A DNA stretch of 23,667 nt from Gallionella sp. (GCA_023229845.1 JALNYK010000041.1:1-23667), one strand, 5' to 3'. Shown: positions 8,206 through 15,406, counted from the first letter of the stretch. Translations and numbers: made by a program. Notes: generated by a model not told the origin, from the sequence alone.

Positions 8206-8757
8206 CTATGCTTTCGGCTTCGCGTGCGCCGGGCGGAAGGCCTTGCACTGCTCCGGATCGGATTTGAGATACGCGCCTTCGATCAGGTCGATGCAATAGG
8301 GGATCGCCGGAAACACCGCATTCAGACAGTCGTCTATCGCCGAAGGCTTGCCCGGCAGATTGACGATCAGGCTCTTGCCGCGAATGCCGGCGGTCTGGCG
8401 CGACAGGATGGCAGTCGGCACGAACTTCAGCGAAGCGGCGCGCATCAGCTCGCCGAAGCCCGGCATCATCTTCTCGCACACCGCCTCGGTCGCCTCCGGC
8501 GTGACGTCGCGCAACGCCGGCCCGGTGCCGCCAGTCGTGACGATCAGGCTGCAACCTTCGACATCGCTCAATTCGCGCAACGCAGTCTCGATCTGCGGCT
8601 GCTCGTCCGGAATCACGCGCGCCACCGCCTCCCAAGGCGAAGTCAGCACGCGCGCGAACCACGCGTGGATCGCCGGACCGCCCTTGTCCTCGTATTCGCC
8701 GCGGCTGGCGCGGTCGGACACCGTGAGGATGCCGATGCGTGCTATCTGCATATTCAT
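8206..8757 (-). CDS. mogA: Molybdopterin adenylyltransferase MogA
   Basis: MogA adenylylates molybdopterin with Mg-ATP, making the MPT-AMP that MoeA uses for molybdate insertion. The 183-residue protein starts with RIGILTVSDRASRGEYEDKGG and carries the MoCF-fold loop VTTGGTGPALRDVTPEAT (73-90) with the conserved glycine, aspartate and threonine residues. It continues with IRGKSLIVNLPGKPSAIDDCL, the second substrate-binding stretch. Its length fits stand-alone MogA rather than the fused MogA-MoeA type. The ATG at 8757 overlaps the moeA stop as ATGA; an ATG two codons later is also possible. It is the last gene of the Moco operon, followed by a 79-base gap before the PP0621 gene. Confidence 0.93.
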   Translation of the reverse strand: MNMQIARIGILTVSDRASRGEYEDKGGPAIHAWFARVLTSPWEAVARVIPDEQPQIETALRELSDVEGCSLIVTTGGTGPALRDVTPEATEAVCEKMMPGFGELMRAASLKFVPTAILSRQTAGIRGKSLIVNLPGKPSAIDDCLNAVFPAIPYCIDLIEGAYLKSDPEQCKAFRPAHAKPKA

Positions 8758-10007
8758 TCCATGTATCCCGTTTCATTCTGAAAGGCCGCGCCATCGAGCA
8801 ACTGCACGGTGACTGTCTCGCCCGCTACCAAGCCGTTACTGTCGCTCGGAGCCACCAGCAGGCCGTCCGCCCTGGCCATGGACAGCAGCGCGCCGCTGCT
8901 CTGATTCCCGGTCGAAGTCGCGACATAACCTTCACCATCACGGCTCAGCACGATGCGCACGAACTCGGTGCGCCCCGGGCGCATCTTCACCGGATGCGCG
9001 AGGCGCGCACTCACGGTGCGGCGGTGCAGCCGCGCATGACCCATGCTGCAACGCAACGCGAGCAGAACGAATTCCTCGAAGCACACCATGCTGGACACCG
9101 GATTGCCGGGCAGCCCGAACACCAGAGATGCTGTTCCATCGGCACGCTGCAGCACGCCAAACGCCAGCGGATGGCCGGGCTTCATCGCGACGCGCCAGAA
9201 TTTCATCTGTACGCCCAGTGCCTCTACAGTCGGACGCACGTAATCGTGCACCCCGACCGATGTGCCGCCGGAGACCAGCAGCACATCGTATTCCAGCCCC
9301 TGCCGCAGATAACGCTCCAGTTCGGCGGGGTCGTCGCGCGCGATGCCGAGCAGCACCGGCTCCATCCCCAGTGCCTGCACCTGCGCCATCAGCGCGTAGC
9401 TATTGGCGTCCGGTATCTTGTTCGGATCGACCGGTTCGTCTATTCCTTCCAGCTCGTTGCCGGTGGACAGGATCGCCACGCGCGGGCGGCGATACACCCG
9501 GAACTGCGCGCACTTCACGGTCGCTAGCACGCCTGCCACGCCCGGCGTGATCTCGGCTCCCGCCGCCAGCACGACATCTCCGTCGCGCATGCCTTCGCCG
9601 CGCAGCCGGATGTCCATGCCGGACGGCGCCGCCTTGATAAAACGCACGCGCCCATCCGACAACGTCTCGCTATCCTCGACCCGCACCACCGCATCCGCGC
9701 CCTGCGGCACAGGCGCGCCGGTCATAATTCGCGCGCATTGCCCGGCCTGCACTGCCTTGGTCGGCATATCGCCGGCCTTGATATCCTCGATCACATCGAG
9801 TTCGACGGGGCCGCCCGTCAGATCGGCGCTGCGCACCGCGTAGCCATCCATCGCCGACACGTCATAGGGCGGCAGATCGCGATTGGCACGGATGTCCTCG
9901 GCCAGCACCCGCCCCAGCGACTGCTCCAGCCTGACCGTCTCGACGCCCAGCGTCGCCACCGATTCGAACACGCAGCGTTGCGCCGCGCTCACCGACAAAT
10001 ATTCCAT
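8754..10007 (-). CDS. moeA: Molybdopterin molybdenumtransferase MoeA
   Basis: MoeA hydrolyses MPT-AMP and ligates molybdate to the dithiolene. The 417-residue protein has the MoeA hallmarks PPYDVSAMDGYAVRS (46-60), MTGAPVPQGADAVVRVED (about 95-112), STGNELEG near 181, the MoCF-fold SGGTSVGVHDYV (246-257), KPGHPLAFG and GLPGNPVSS (298-306). The C-terminal beta domain follows (RRTVSARLAHPVKMRPGRTEFVR). The ATG at 10007 shares its A with the mobA TGA stop and has GGAG 7 bases upstream; the in-frame TTG one codon earlier is less likely. The end overlaps mogA by 4 bases. Tight overlap with mobA and mogA suggests coupled translation. Confidence 0.96.
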   Translation of the reverse strand: MEYLSVSAAQRCVFESVATLGVETVRLEQSLGRVLAEDIRANRDLPPYDVSAMDGYAVRSADLTGGPVELDVIEDIKAGDMPTKAVQAGQCARIMTGAPVPQGADAVVRVEDSETLSDGRVRFIKAAPSGMDIRLRGEGMRDGDVVLAAGAEITPGVAGVLATVKCAQFRVYRRPRVAILSTGNELEGIDEPVDPNKIPDANSYALMAQVQALGMEPVLLGIARDDPAELERYLRQGLEYDVLLVSGGTSVGVHDYVRPTVEALGVQMKFWRVAMKPGHPLAFGVLQRADGTASLVFGLPGNPVSSMVCFEEFVLLALRCSMGHARLHRRTVSARLAHPVKMRPGRTEFVRIVLSRDGEGYVATSTGNQSSGALLSMARADGLLVAPSDSNGLVAGETVTVQLLDGAAFQNETGYME

Positions 10008-10594
10008 CAACTCACTCCATTCGACACCGCCGCGACATCCGCGGGCGTGTCCAGATCGAAAAAACTGCGCAACTGCGGATCGTATTCCCGCAGTTGCGCC
10101 TCATCCACATAACAGACATCCAGCCGTTCCAGCAACGCGCGCAGGCTGCGCTTGCCGCCGCCCGCCTGAATGTCGCGCATCGCCTCGATACACTCGCGCG
10201 CATAGAACGCCGCCAGCGGTTGCGGATGCCCCTGCACCACCGGCACGACCGCCTGATGCCCGGCACGCTGCCGCGCCAGCGCTTCGATCACCGCCGGCGC
10301 GAGGAACGGCATGTCGCATCCGACCGCGAACAGCCACGGCGTCTCGATACTTTCCAGCGCGGCAGCCAGACCAGCCAACGGCCCGCCATCCGGGAAGGCA
10401 TCGCAGACCTGCGGCAAGTCTAGCCCGGTGCGCGGCTGACGCACGCTGACGATCACTTGCGGAAACACCTGCGCGACGGAATCTGTCACATGCTGCAACA
10501 GCGTCTTGCCCCCCAGCGGCAGCATCGCCTTATCCTGCCCCATGCGGCGCGAATCGCCTCCGGCCAAGATGACTGCGGTGCAGTCCGTTATCAT
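10007..10594 (-). CDS. mobA: Molybdenum cofactor guanylyltransferase MobA
   Basis: MobA transfers GMP from GTP to Mo-molybdopterin, giving the MGD form used by DMSO-reductase-family enzymes. The 195-residue protein is a nucleotidyltransferase with the N-terminal signature VILAGGDSRRMGQDKAMLPL (8-27), K22 being the expected nucleotide-binding lysine. GPLAGLAAALES lies near 71-82, and the metal-binding aspartate D94 lies in VGCDMPFL. The C terminus (FFDLDTPADVAAV) contains the familiar DxDTPED-like motif. ATG at 10594 overlaps the mobB stop as ATGA, and its own stop shares a base with the moeA start. The name here means Moco biosynthesis; it has nothing to do with plasmid mobilisation relaxases. 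Confidence 0.95.
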   Translation of the reverse strand: MITDCTAVILAGGDSRRMGQDKAMLPLGGKTLLQHVTDSVAQVFPQVIVSVRQPRTGLDLPQVCDAFPDGGPLAGLAAALESIETPWLFAVGCDMPFLAPAVIEALARQRAGHQAVVPVVQGHPQPLAAFYARECIEAMRDIQAGGGKRSLRALLERLDVCYVDEAQLREYDPQLRSFFDLDTPADVAAVSNGVS

Positions 10595-11088
10595 CGTCCC
10601 GAGCGCGCCAGCAGGAAGTCCACGATGCCGCTTGCATCGTCCAACGCGAAATGCGGCAACTCCGGATAGACCTCATCCATATCGGTCACCATCGCAACCA
10701 GCCCGTCCGCTATTGTGCAGCGCGGCTCATTGGCACACTCGCGGCGCAGCACCTCGATCTTATCCCCGGCGGCATGCGAGAACCCCTCGGCCAGCACAAT
10801 GTCGGCCTCGCCCAGAAAACGCTGCGCCAGCTGCAGCGGCTCGCGCCTGTCCACCGCCTCGGCAACCAGTTGCAGTTCGTTGGAAGTCACCAGCATGCTC
10901 ATCGCCGCGCCAGCCTGCTTGTAACGCCAGCTGTCCTTGCCCGGCGTGTCGAGCACCACCTTGTGATGCGCATGCTTGATGGTCGCGACGCGCAAGCCGC
11001 GGCGAGTCAGTTCGGGGATCAGTTTTTCGACCAGCGTGGTCTTACCGCAGCCGGAGTGGCCGACGAAGATGAAGACGGGCGGGCTCAT
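10591..11088 (-). CDS. mobB: Molybdopterin-guanine dinucleotide biosynthesis adapter MobB
   Basis: MobB is a P-loop GTP-binding partner of MobA that is helpful but not essential for MGD formation in E. coli. The 165-residue protein has Walker A GHSGCGKTT (10-18) and the family stretches VATIKHAHH and DTPGKDSWRYKQAGA, then ELQLVAEA, ADIVLAEGFSH and DKIEVLR. The ATG at 11088 is preferred because homology begins there (SPPVFIFVGHSGCGKTT) and AAAGG lies 6 bases upstream; an opening from 11169 would translate across the inverted-repeat element. The ribosome-binding site lies inside the right-hand (3') arm, in transcript order, of a 17-bp inverted repeat, so translation may depend on RNA folding. 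The end overlaps mobA by 4 bases. Confidence 0.92.
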   Translation of the reverse strand: MSPPVFIFVGHSGCGKTTLVEKLIPELTRRGLRVATIKHAHHKVVLDTPGKDSWRYKQAGAAMSMLVTSNELQLVAEAVDRREPLQLAQRFLGEADIVLAEGFSHAAGDKIEVLRRECANEPRCTIADGLVAMVTDMDEVYPELPHFALDDASGIVDFLLARSGR

Positions 11089-11231
11089 AAATACCTTTGT
11101 ACAACGTCGCGAGCGCCGGTCAGGCGCGGAGAAAGACGGCGAGAAACCGGAGTGTATGTGGTTATACATGAGGATTTCGAGCCGTTTTTCGACAAAGCAT
11201 CACCAAGCGCAGTAGTTGTACAAAGGTATTT
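11089..11231. repeat. 143-bp element with perfect 17-bp terminal inverted repeats
   Basis: The left arm AAATACCTTTGTACAAC (11089-11105) is the exact reverse complement of the right arm GTTGTACAAAGGTATTT (11215-11231). The 109-base interior has no convincing gene. CAT flanks both outer ends (11086-11088 and 11232-11234), which could be a 3-bp target duplication, although the left CAT is also the complement of the mobB start codon. The element fills the only wide gap in an otherwise overlapping operon and touches the moaE stop codon. It looks like a miniature inverted-repeat element (MITE). I saw no second copy in the window. Confidence 0.75.
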
Positions 11232-11665
11232 CATGGATGCGGTGTGACCCACGAGTCCCCCTGGGGCGAAACTTCCTTTTTCCAGATCGGCACGCGCTGT
11301 TTCAGCTCGTCTATCATCCATCGGCAGGCATCGAATGCAGGGCCGCGATGTTCCGCGCCCGCAGCAATGAACACGATCTGCCCGCCCGCCTCTATCGTGC
11401 CGATGCGATGCACGATGCGCGCATCCAGCAGGCCGAAACGGGTTATCGCCTCGTCGCGCAGCCTGTTCATCTCCGCCAGCGCCATGCTGCCGTAGGCCTC
11501 GAAGGCCAGCTGCGTGACCTCACGGTCTTCCGAAAAATCGCGCGCGCAACCGAGAAAGGTAGCGATACCGCCCATGCGCCGCGAACTCAATTTCAGCGCG
11601 CGGATCTCCTCGTCCTGCGAGAAATCATCATGCTGTATGCGCACCGCGTCCTTGATTCCTTCCAT
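11231..11665 (-). CDS. moaE: Molybdopterin synthase catalytic subunit MoaE
   Basis: MoaE converts cPMP to molybdopterin using sulfur carried on the MoaD C-terminal thiocarboxylate. The 144-residue protein shows GGIATFLGCARDF (32-44), LAFEAYGSMALAEM, the H106-R107 pair in GAEHRGPAFDAC, and the lysine-rich active-site segment ELKQRVPIWKKEV with K122 and K129 at positions comparable to E. coli K119 and K126. ATG at 11665 begins one base after the moaD stop; a longer frame opening at 11707 overlaps moaD and does not resemble MoaE. Its TGA (11231-11233) abuts the inverted-repeat element, so the last codons could have been affected by its insertion, though the ending SWVTPHP looks normal. Confidence 0.95.
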   Translation of the reverse strand: MEGIKDAVRIQHDDFSQDEEIRALKLSSRRMGGIATFLGCARDFSEDREVTQLAFEAYGSMALAEMNRLRDEAITRFGLLDARIVHRIGTIEAGGQIVFIAAGAEHRGPAFDACRWMIDELKQRVPIWKKEVSPQGDSWVTPHP

Positions 11666-11666
11666 G

Positions 11667-11906
11667 TCAGCCCCCGGAGAATTTCGCCATGAACGCGACT
11701 TCGTCACCGTCTTTCAATGGCAATTGCGGATCGCGCACCTGTTCGCCGTTCACCGCGGTGAAGCAGACGATCTCGAAGGCCTGCGGATGGCTCGCGGCCA
11801 GTTCGTCGCGCAGCTGCTGCAGCGTCAGCCCAGATCGATGCCCGAACTGCAGTGTCGCAGCACCGGCGCGCTCGGCCACCGGCCCGAACAGCAATACCGA
11901 AATCAT
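11667..11906 (-). CDS. moaD: Molybdopterin synthase sulfur carrier subunit MoaD
   Basis: MoaD is a ubiquitin-fold sulfur carrier of 79 residues. It starts ISVLLFGPVAERAG, has TLQQLRDELAASHP in the helix region, and ends MAKFSGG. The terminal Gly-Gly is adenylylated by MoeB and converted to a thiocarboxylate that donates sulfur in the MoaE active site. The ATG at 11906 overlaps the moaC stop as ATGA. A longer open frame running upstream to 12179 only reads moaC in the wrong phase. MoaE starts one base after the stop, as expected for the two subunits of one heterotetramer. Confidence 0.95.
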   Translation of the reverse strand: MISVLLFGPVAERAGAATLQFGHRSGLTLQQLRDELAASHPQAFEIVCFTAVNGEQVRDPQLPLKDGDEVAFMAKFSGG

Positions 11907-12403
11907 GCGTTTCCCCCGCGCAACCACACACCGCTTTTGCCGCCGCGCTTCTCTTCCAGCTGCACGCACTCGATGCGCATGCCGCGGTCTATCGCCTTGC
12001 ACATATCGTAGATCGTCAGCAGCGCGACGTTGGCGGCGCACAGCGCCTCCATCTCGACGCCGGTCTGCCCGACGCAGCCGACCGTGGCGAGCACCCTGAT
12101 GCCGACGCAACCCTCCGCATCCGGCTCGACGATCTCGGAGAACTCGACCTCGACACCGGTCAGCGCGATCGAATGGCACATCGGGATCAGATCGGGCGTA
12201 CGCTTCGCCGCCATCACCGCGCCGACATCGGCCACGGTCAGCACATCGCCCTTGCTCACTTGCCCTGCGCGGATGCGCTCCAGCGTCGCAGGATTCATGC
12301 GCAGAATGCCGCTGGCAACGGCGACTCTCTGGGTGCTGGCCTTCTCCGCCACATCCACCATGCGCGCGCGCCCAGCCTCGGAAAAATGGTTCAGTTCATT
12401 CAT
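11903..12403 (-). CDS. moaC: Cyclic pyranopterin monophosphate synthase MoaC
   Basis: MoaC rearranges the MoaA product 3',8-cyclo-7,8-dihydro-GTP into cPMP. The 166-residue protein has the family start HFSEAGRARMVDVAEKAST and RVAVASGILRM. It also has the active-site segments DLIPMCHSIALTGVEVEF (71-88, with H77), VGQTGVEMEALCAA (111-124), and IYDMCKAIDRGM (131-142), followed by the lysine-rich RGGKSGVW. The ATG at 12403 has AAGG 8 bases upstream; an opening from 12448 adds a non-homologous tail that overlaps moeB. The moeB stop is 10 bases upstream and moaD overlaps downstream. Confidence 0.95.
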   Translation of the reverse strand: MNELNHFSEAGRARMVDVAEKASTQRVAVASGILRMNPATLERIRAGQVSKGDVLTVADVGAVMAAKRTPDLIPMCHSIALTGVEVEFSEIVEPDAEGCVGIRVLATVGCVGQTGVEMEALCAANVALLTIYDMCKAIDRGMRIECVQLEEKRGGKSGVWLRGGNA

Positions 12404-12413
12404 CTGTTTACCT

Positions 12414-13166
12414 TCAGTCTTTCTCGCCGCAAGCGCAGCAGGATTCATCCCGGCTCAGGTTGCTGCGCACGATACGCATATCCAATGCGTCTATGGTCAA
12501 CAGCTTGCCGCTCAGGCCGCGCTCGATCCCGATCAGCAATTTCAGCGCTTCCGCCGCCTGCAGCGAGCCTACGATACCAACCAGCGGCGCGAACACGCCA
12601 GTGGTCGCGCAACGCAACTCGGCAGCCTGACTATCCTCGGGGAACAGGCAATTGTAGCAGGCCGCTTCCGGCTGACGATGGTCGAACACCGCCACCTGAC
12701 CAGAAAACTGGATCGCCGCGCCCGACACCAGCGGCTTGCGTTGCGCCACACAGACTCGATTGACCGCATAGCGCGTCGCGAAGTTGTCGCTGCAATCCAG
12801 CACCACATCCGCTTGCACAATCAACTCGTTCAATTGCGCCTCGTCGGCACGGATCGCCAAGGTAACGCATTCGACCTCGGGGTTGATGTCGCGCAACACG
12901 GCCTGTGCCGACGCGACCTTGGGCTGCCCTACCGTAGAGGTGCGATGGATGATCTGTCGCTGCAGATTGCTGAAATCCACGGTATCCTGGTCGCACAGCG
13001 TCAAATGCCCGACGCCGCTGGCAGCCAGATACAGCGCGGCCGGCGAACCCAGCCCGCCGAGACCTACGATCAGCGCGCGGGCATCCAGCAGACGTTGCTG
13101 CCCCTCGATACCGATCTCGTTAAGCAGGATGTGGCGGCCATAGCGCAGCAGTTGTTGGTCGTTCAT
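12414..13166 (-). CDS. moeB: Molybdopterin-synthase adenylyltransferase MoeB
   Basis: This is a 250-residue E1-like enzyme that adenylylates the MoaD C terminus. It has the Rossmann nucleotide loop IVGLGGLGSPAALYLAASGVG (33-53), DFSNLQRQIIHR (64-75, with the catalytic arginine), CSDNF (125-129, with the Mg-binding aspartate), and a zinc site from CYNC (C170/C173) and C243/C246 (CCACG). It lacks a C-terminal rhodanese domain, so another protein must supply sulfur. ThiF and HesA are close relatives; the neighbouring moaC, moaD and moaE favour MoeB, although enzymes of this type may also serve ThiS. It is the first gene of the Moco operon. The upstream 224 bases contain no recognised riboswitch, and the ribosome-binding site is weak. 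Confidence 0.92.
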   Translation of the reverse strand: MNDQQLLRYGRHILLNEIGIEGQQRLLDARALIVGLGGLGSPAALYLAASGVGHLTLCDQDTVDFSNLQRQIIHRTSTVGQPKVASAQAVLRDINPEVECVTLAIRADEAQLNELIVQADVVLDCSDNFATRYAVNRVCVAQRKPLVSGAAIQFSGQVAVFDHRQPEAACYNCLFPEDSQAAELRCATTGVFAPLVGIVGSLQAAEALKLLIGIERGLSGKLLTIDALDMRIVRSNLSRDESCCACGEKD

Positions 13167-13390
13167 GGAATCGAAGTAGGATTAAACAACAAGCAATCTC
13201 GTTAATCAGGCACACCTTTCAGGCGAAGCATTTATCGCGCATAAGCGCATGAAAACATACGTTAATCCGCACAATATGCAGATGAAACTGGATTTTACCC
13301 ATCTCGACCAATGCATCCGCCAACAATGGATGCCGTCGCCATCCGAGATGCGTTCCTGGGGGATGAACTTCCGCAGAAAAGTGCGTTATC

Positions 13391-13675
13391 TCACGGCGTC
13401 AGTGGAGGCCATAAACGGGCAACATGCACCAAAGCCAAAATCCACACCGTCCGATCAGCGACCTCGTACACCAGCCGATAATTTTCATGCGGGATCAGTT
13501 CGCGAGTACCTGCAATTTTACCGGCGCGACCTAGCTGCGGCTGCTCGGCCAGACTTGCCGCTGCTGCAGAGAACAACACATCCATGCGAGCAGCCGCCTC
13601 CGGATTGTTTTCAGCGATATATGCCCAAATGGCAAAGCGCTCTTCCTCAGCTTCAGGCGTCCAGCGAATCTTCAT
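13391..13675 (-). CDS. ParE/RelE-superfamily toxin
   Basis: This is a 94-residue protein with the ParE/RelE layout: an N-terminal helical hairpin (EAEEERFAIWAYIAENNPEAAARM), then strands with GRAGKIAGTRELIPHENYRLVYEV and VWILALVHVARLWP. The GTREL, NYRLVYEV and H-x-A-R-x-W-P segments are typical. ParE relatives poison DNA gyrase and RelE relatives cleave mRNA; the sequence cannot tell which applies. The ATG shares one base with the antitoxin stop (TAATG), giving antitoxin-first coupled translation. The pair sits between the Moco operon and the porin and looks like a small insertion. Confidence 0.86.
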   Translation of the reverse strand: MKIRWTPEAEEERFAIWAYIAENNPEAAARMDVLFSAAAASLAEQPQLGRAGKIAGTRELIPHENYRLVYEVADRTVWILALVHVARLWPPLTP

Positions 13676-13950
13676 TACTCACCTAGCACTTGAGCACGGC
13701 GAGCTGCGAATTCAGCTTCAACCTCTTCATTACTACGCCCACGTCCAGCAGCAACAGACAGCCTGGCCAGCTCAACCTTGCTGCGCAAAAAGTCATCATA
13801 CGCGCGCGCCTCACGCTGGCGTTGCACAAAATCACGCATCAATTCGCGCAATATTTGGGATGCAGGCCGGTGACTGGCCACTGCCTCCGCCATAAACTCG
13901 GTGCGCAATTCAGGTTCCAGCTTCATGGTGAAAACAGCTTCTTTGGACAT
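13675..13950 (-). CDS. Antitoxin of the ParE/RelE-type pair, probable ribbon-helix-helix
   Basis: This is a 91-residue protein. The N-terminal EAVFTMKLEPELRTEFMAEAVASHRPASQILRELM region has the strand-helix-helix pattern of ribbon-helix-helix DNA-binding antitoxins (about residues 4-40). A charged helical C-terminal part (REARAYDDFLRSKVELARLS, then NEEVEAEFAARRAQ) probably wraps around the toxin. The ATG at 13950 has GGAG 8 bases upstream; an opening at 13974 is unlikely. Such antitoxins usually repress their own operon, and a palindrome lies 26 bases upstream of the start. Family placement is by pattern rather than by a specific signature. Confidence 0.83.
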   Translation of the reverse strand: MSKEAVFTMKLEPELRTEFMAEAVASHRPASQILRELMRDFVQRQREARAYDDFLRSKVELARLSVAAGRGRSNEEVEAEFAARRAQVLGE

Positions 13951-13975
13951 GATCGTATCTCCAGTCAATAACATA

Positions 13976-13999
13976 CTGATGAAGTATATACCTTATCAG
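13976..13999. promoter_or_regulatory. Probable operator and promoter of the toxin-antitoxin operon
   Basis: A 24-bp imperfect palindrome (20 of 24 positions symmetric) has outer arms CTGAT/ATCAG around a TATATAC core. On the minus strand the core supplies a -10-like TATACT. It begins 26 bases upstream of the antitoxin ATG. More CTGAT-like half-sites occur just outside (GCATCAGGG near 14006-14014). This is the expected place for autoregulation by a ribbon-helix-helix antitoxin. I did not find a convincing -35 hexamer. Confidence 0.6.
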
Positions 14000-14127
14000 C
14001 ATTTTGCATCAGGGCTGCGCAGCAAGTGATGCAGAATAGCTCTCAGATTTCCAGTCGCCCAGAATATCCTTGCCGGGCGAGTAGAGGACCCACACCTCCA
14101 AGTAAGTGCGCCCTGCAGGATGCACGA

Positions 14128-14156
14128 AAAAAAACGGGCCTCCGAAGAGGCCCGTT
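14128..14156 (-). terminator. Rho-independent terminator of the porin gene
   Basis: On the minus strand a perfect 9-bp stem ACGGGCCTC-TTCG-GAGGCCCGT with a UUCG tetraloop is followed by a run of Ts. It begins 44 bases downstream of the porin stop. It is the strongest intrinsic terminator in the window and isolates the porin transcript from the toxin-antitoxin operon. Confidence 0.93.
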
Positions 14157-14200
14157 CGATTTCAGATTCAACCGGCTGTCCTTGCGGACAGCTTGTTAAA

Positions 14201-15295
14201 TTAGAACGTGTGCTTCATGCCCAGCGAGAAGGCGGAAGGCTTGCCACCAGCACCCGAAACGGCGGCAGCCGGAGCACCGGTACCATTTGCCGACAGTGCG
14301 TAGACACCTACCGTGCCATTGCTCAACTGCGTGTACAGTGCATACACGGTGGTGCGCTTGCTCAGGCTGTGATCGAAACCGACAGTCACCTGTGTGGCGT
14401 CTGTGTTGGCAGTAACGTTCGCGGCTGCATTGGCATAAGCCAGCTTCACAGCATTGCTGCCGAAGTTGTACTTGCCGGACAGGTAGTAAGCACGGTGGCC
14501 CAATGCGTTAGCACCGAGTGCGCCGAAGTTGTCGTCGGTTTTTTCGTAGATGCCGTTGATTTCGAACTCGGCAACCTTGTAACCGCCGCTGATGGTCCAA
14601 GCAGTTTCTTTCAGGGTCGCAAAGAACAGAGTTCCAGGCGCAGTGCCCAAAGTATGTACTTCATAACCGAAGTTAGCCGAAATCGGGCCGTTGCCATACA
14701 ACGCCGCCATAGACCATGCGCTACCCTTGGTTTGAGTGGCCAGAGTTTGACCCTCAGCACCTGCCACATAGGCGATGGCGCCAGTCAAGCCGCTCATTGC
14801 CGGCGAGATGTAGGCCAGAACGTTAGGCTGACGACCGTTGAAAGAAGCGCCAACAGTGGCCGCAGTACCTTGACCGCCACCCATGATGGAACGGTTATCA
14901 GCCAAGCCGTCAGCGAACAGATCGTACTTGCGGTTGCTCAGGTTATACGGGGTGTCGTGACGGCCCATCAACACGGTACCAAATCCGCCAGCCAAGCCGA
15001 GGTAGGTGTTACGGTTCGCCAAGGTGTTGCCGGCAGCTGTTTGGCCGTCGATCTGGATCAGCGATTCGATCTGCCAAGCAGCAGCCAAGCCATCGCCCAG
15101 ATCTTCGGTGCCCTTGAAGCCCAGACGGGAGGTGTTGCTGGAGACCTTGTTGTTGCTGAAGCCATTAGCAACGGCGCCGGATTGAGTCATGTCGTAAGAC
15201 ACGTTAGCCACGCCGTAGACGGTGACGTTGTTATCGGCGAAAGCCGGTGCGGATACTGCTGCGGCGATAGCCAAAGCGATGATTTTCTTTTGCAT
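14201..15295 (-). CDS. Outer-membrane porin, betaproteobacterial general-porin type
   Basis: This is a 364-residue porin of the outer membrane. A signal peptide (MQKKIIALAIAAAVSAPAFA, cut after AFA) is followed by DNNVTVYGVANVSYDM, the first strand. Next come the conserved SRLGFKGTEDLGDGLAA, WQIES, RNTYLGLAGGFGTVLMGRHDTPY and the RSIMG loop-3 region. Alternating aromatic/hydrophobic strands run to the end, and the last residue is phenylalanine (LGMKHTF), the Bam recognition signal. Length and motifs fit the 16-strand trimeric porins of betaproteobacteria; substrate selectivity cannot be read. AAGGAG lies 7 bases before the ATG. Alanine- and asparagine-rich, with its own terminator and a structured leader, it is probably a highly expressed single gene. 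Confidence 0.93.
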   Translation of the reverse strand: MQKKIIALAIAAAVSAPAFADNNVTVYGVANVSYDMTQSGAVANGFSNNKVSSNTSRLGFKGTEDLGDGLAAAWQIESLIQIDGQTAAGNTLANRNTYLGLAGGFGTVLMGRHDTPYNLSNRKYDLFADGLADNRSIMGGGQGTAATVGASFNGRQPNVLAYISPAMSGLTGAIAYVAGAEGQTLATQTKGSAWSMAALYGNGPISANFGYEVHTLGTAPGTLFFATLKETAWTISGGYKVAEFEINGIYEKTDDNFGALGANALGHRAYYLSGKYNFGSNAVKLAYANAAANVTANTDATQVTVGFDHSLSKRTTVYALYTQLSNGTVGVYALSANGTGAPAAAVSGAGGKPSAFSLGMKHTF

Positions 15296-15352
15296 GTAAA
15301 ACTCCTTAGTTAAATTTCCGTTTATGCCAACATGAATTGCCAGCCTGTCGAA

Positions 15353-15406
15353 AATTCTCGGTACATCAGAGAATTCTGATTAGCATTATCACCATCCGCT
15401 GATGTA
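15353..15406. repeat. Interlocking inverted repeats in the porin leader
   Basis: Two perfect inverted repeats overlap upstream of the porin. AATTCTC (15353-15359) pairs with GAGAATT (15369-15375), and TACATCAG (15362-15369) pairs with CTGATGTA (15399-15406). They share base 15369 and the second starts within the loop of the first, so both cannot form fully in RNA at once. They could instead be operator half-sites. The gap from the porin start to the moaA stop (15296-15483) holds no other feature that I can support. Confidence 0.5.

Noticed and set aside
10007..11088. mobA/mobB as plasmid mobilisation genes
   Set aside because: The sequences are a nucleotidyltransferase and a P-loop GTPase inside a Moco operon. 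No relaxase motif or oriT is present.
13167..13390. Possible Moco riboswitch before moeB
   Set aside because: The gap is long enough, but I could not find the conserved multi-stem core by eye. A covariance-model search would be decisive.
13249..13686. 145-codon plus-strand frame beginning in the moeB-toxin gap
   Set aside because: Two thirds of it is antisense to the toxin gene, it has no family-like motif, and no ribosome-binding site is evident. The 224-base gap at 13167-13390 shows only small GCGCAT repeats.
14120..15313. 397-codon open frame on the plus strand
   Set aside because: It is antisense to the porin, which has a signal peptide, porin motifs and a terminal phenylalanine. It also begins in the porin terminator.
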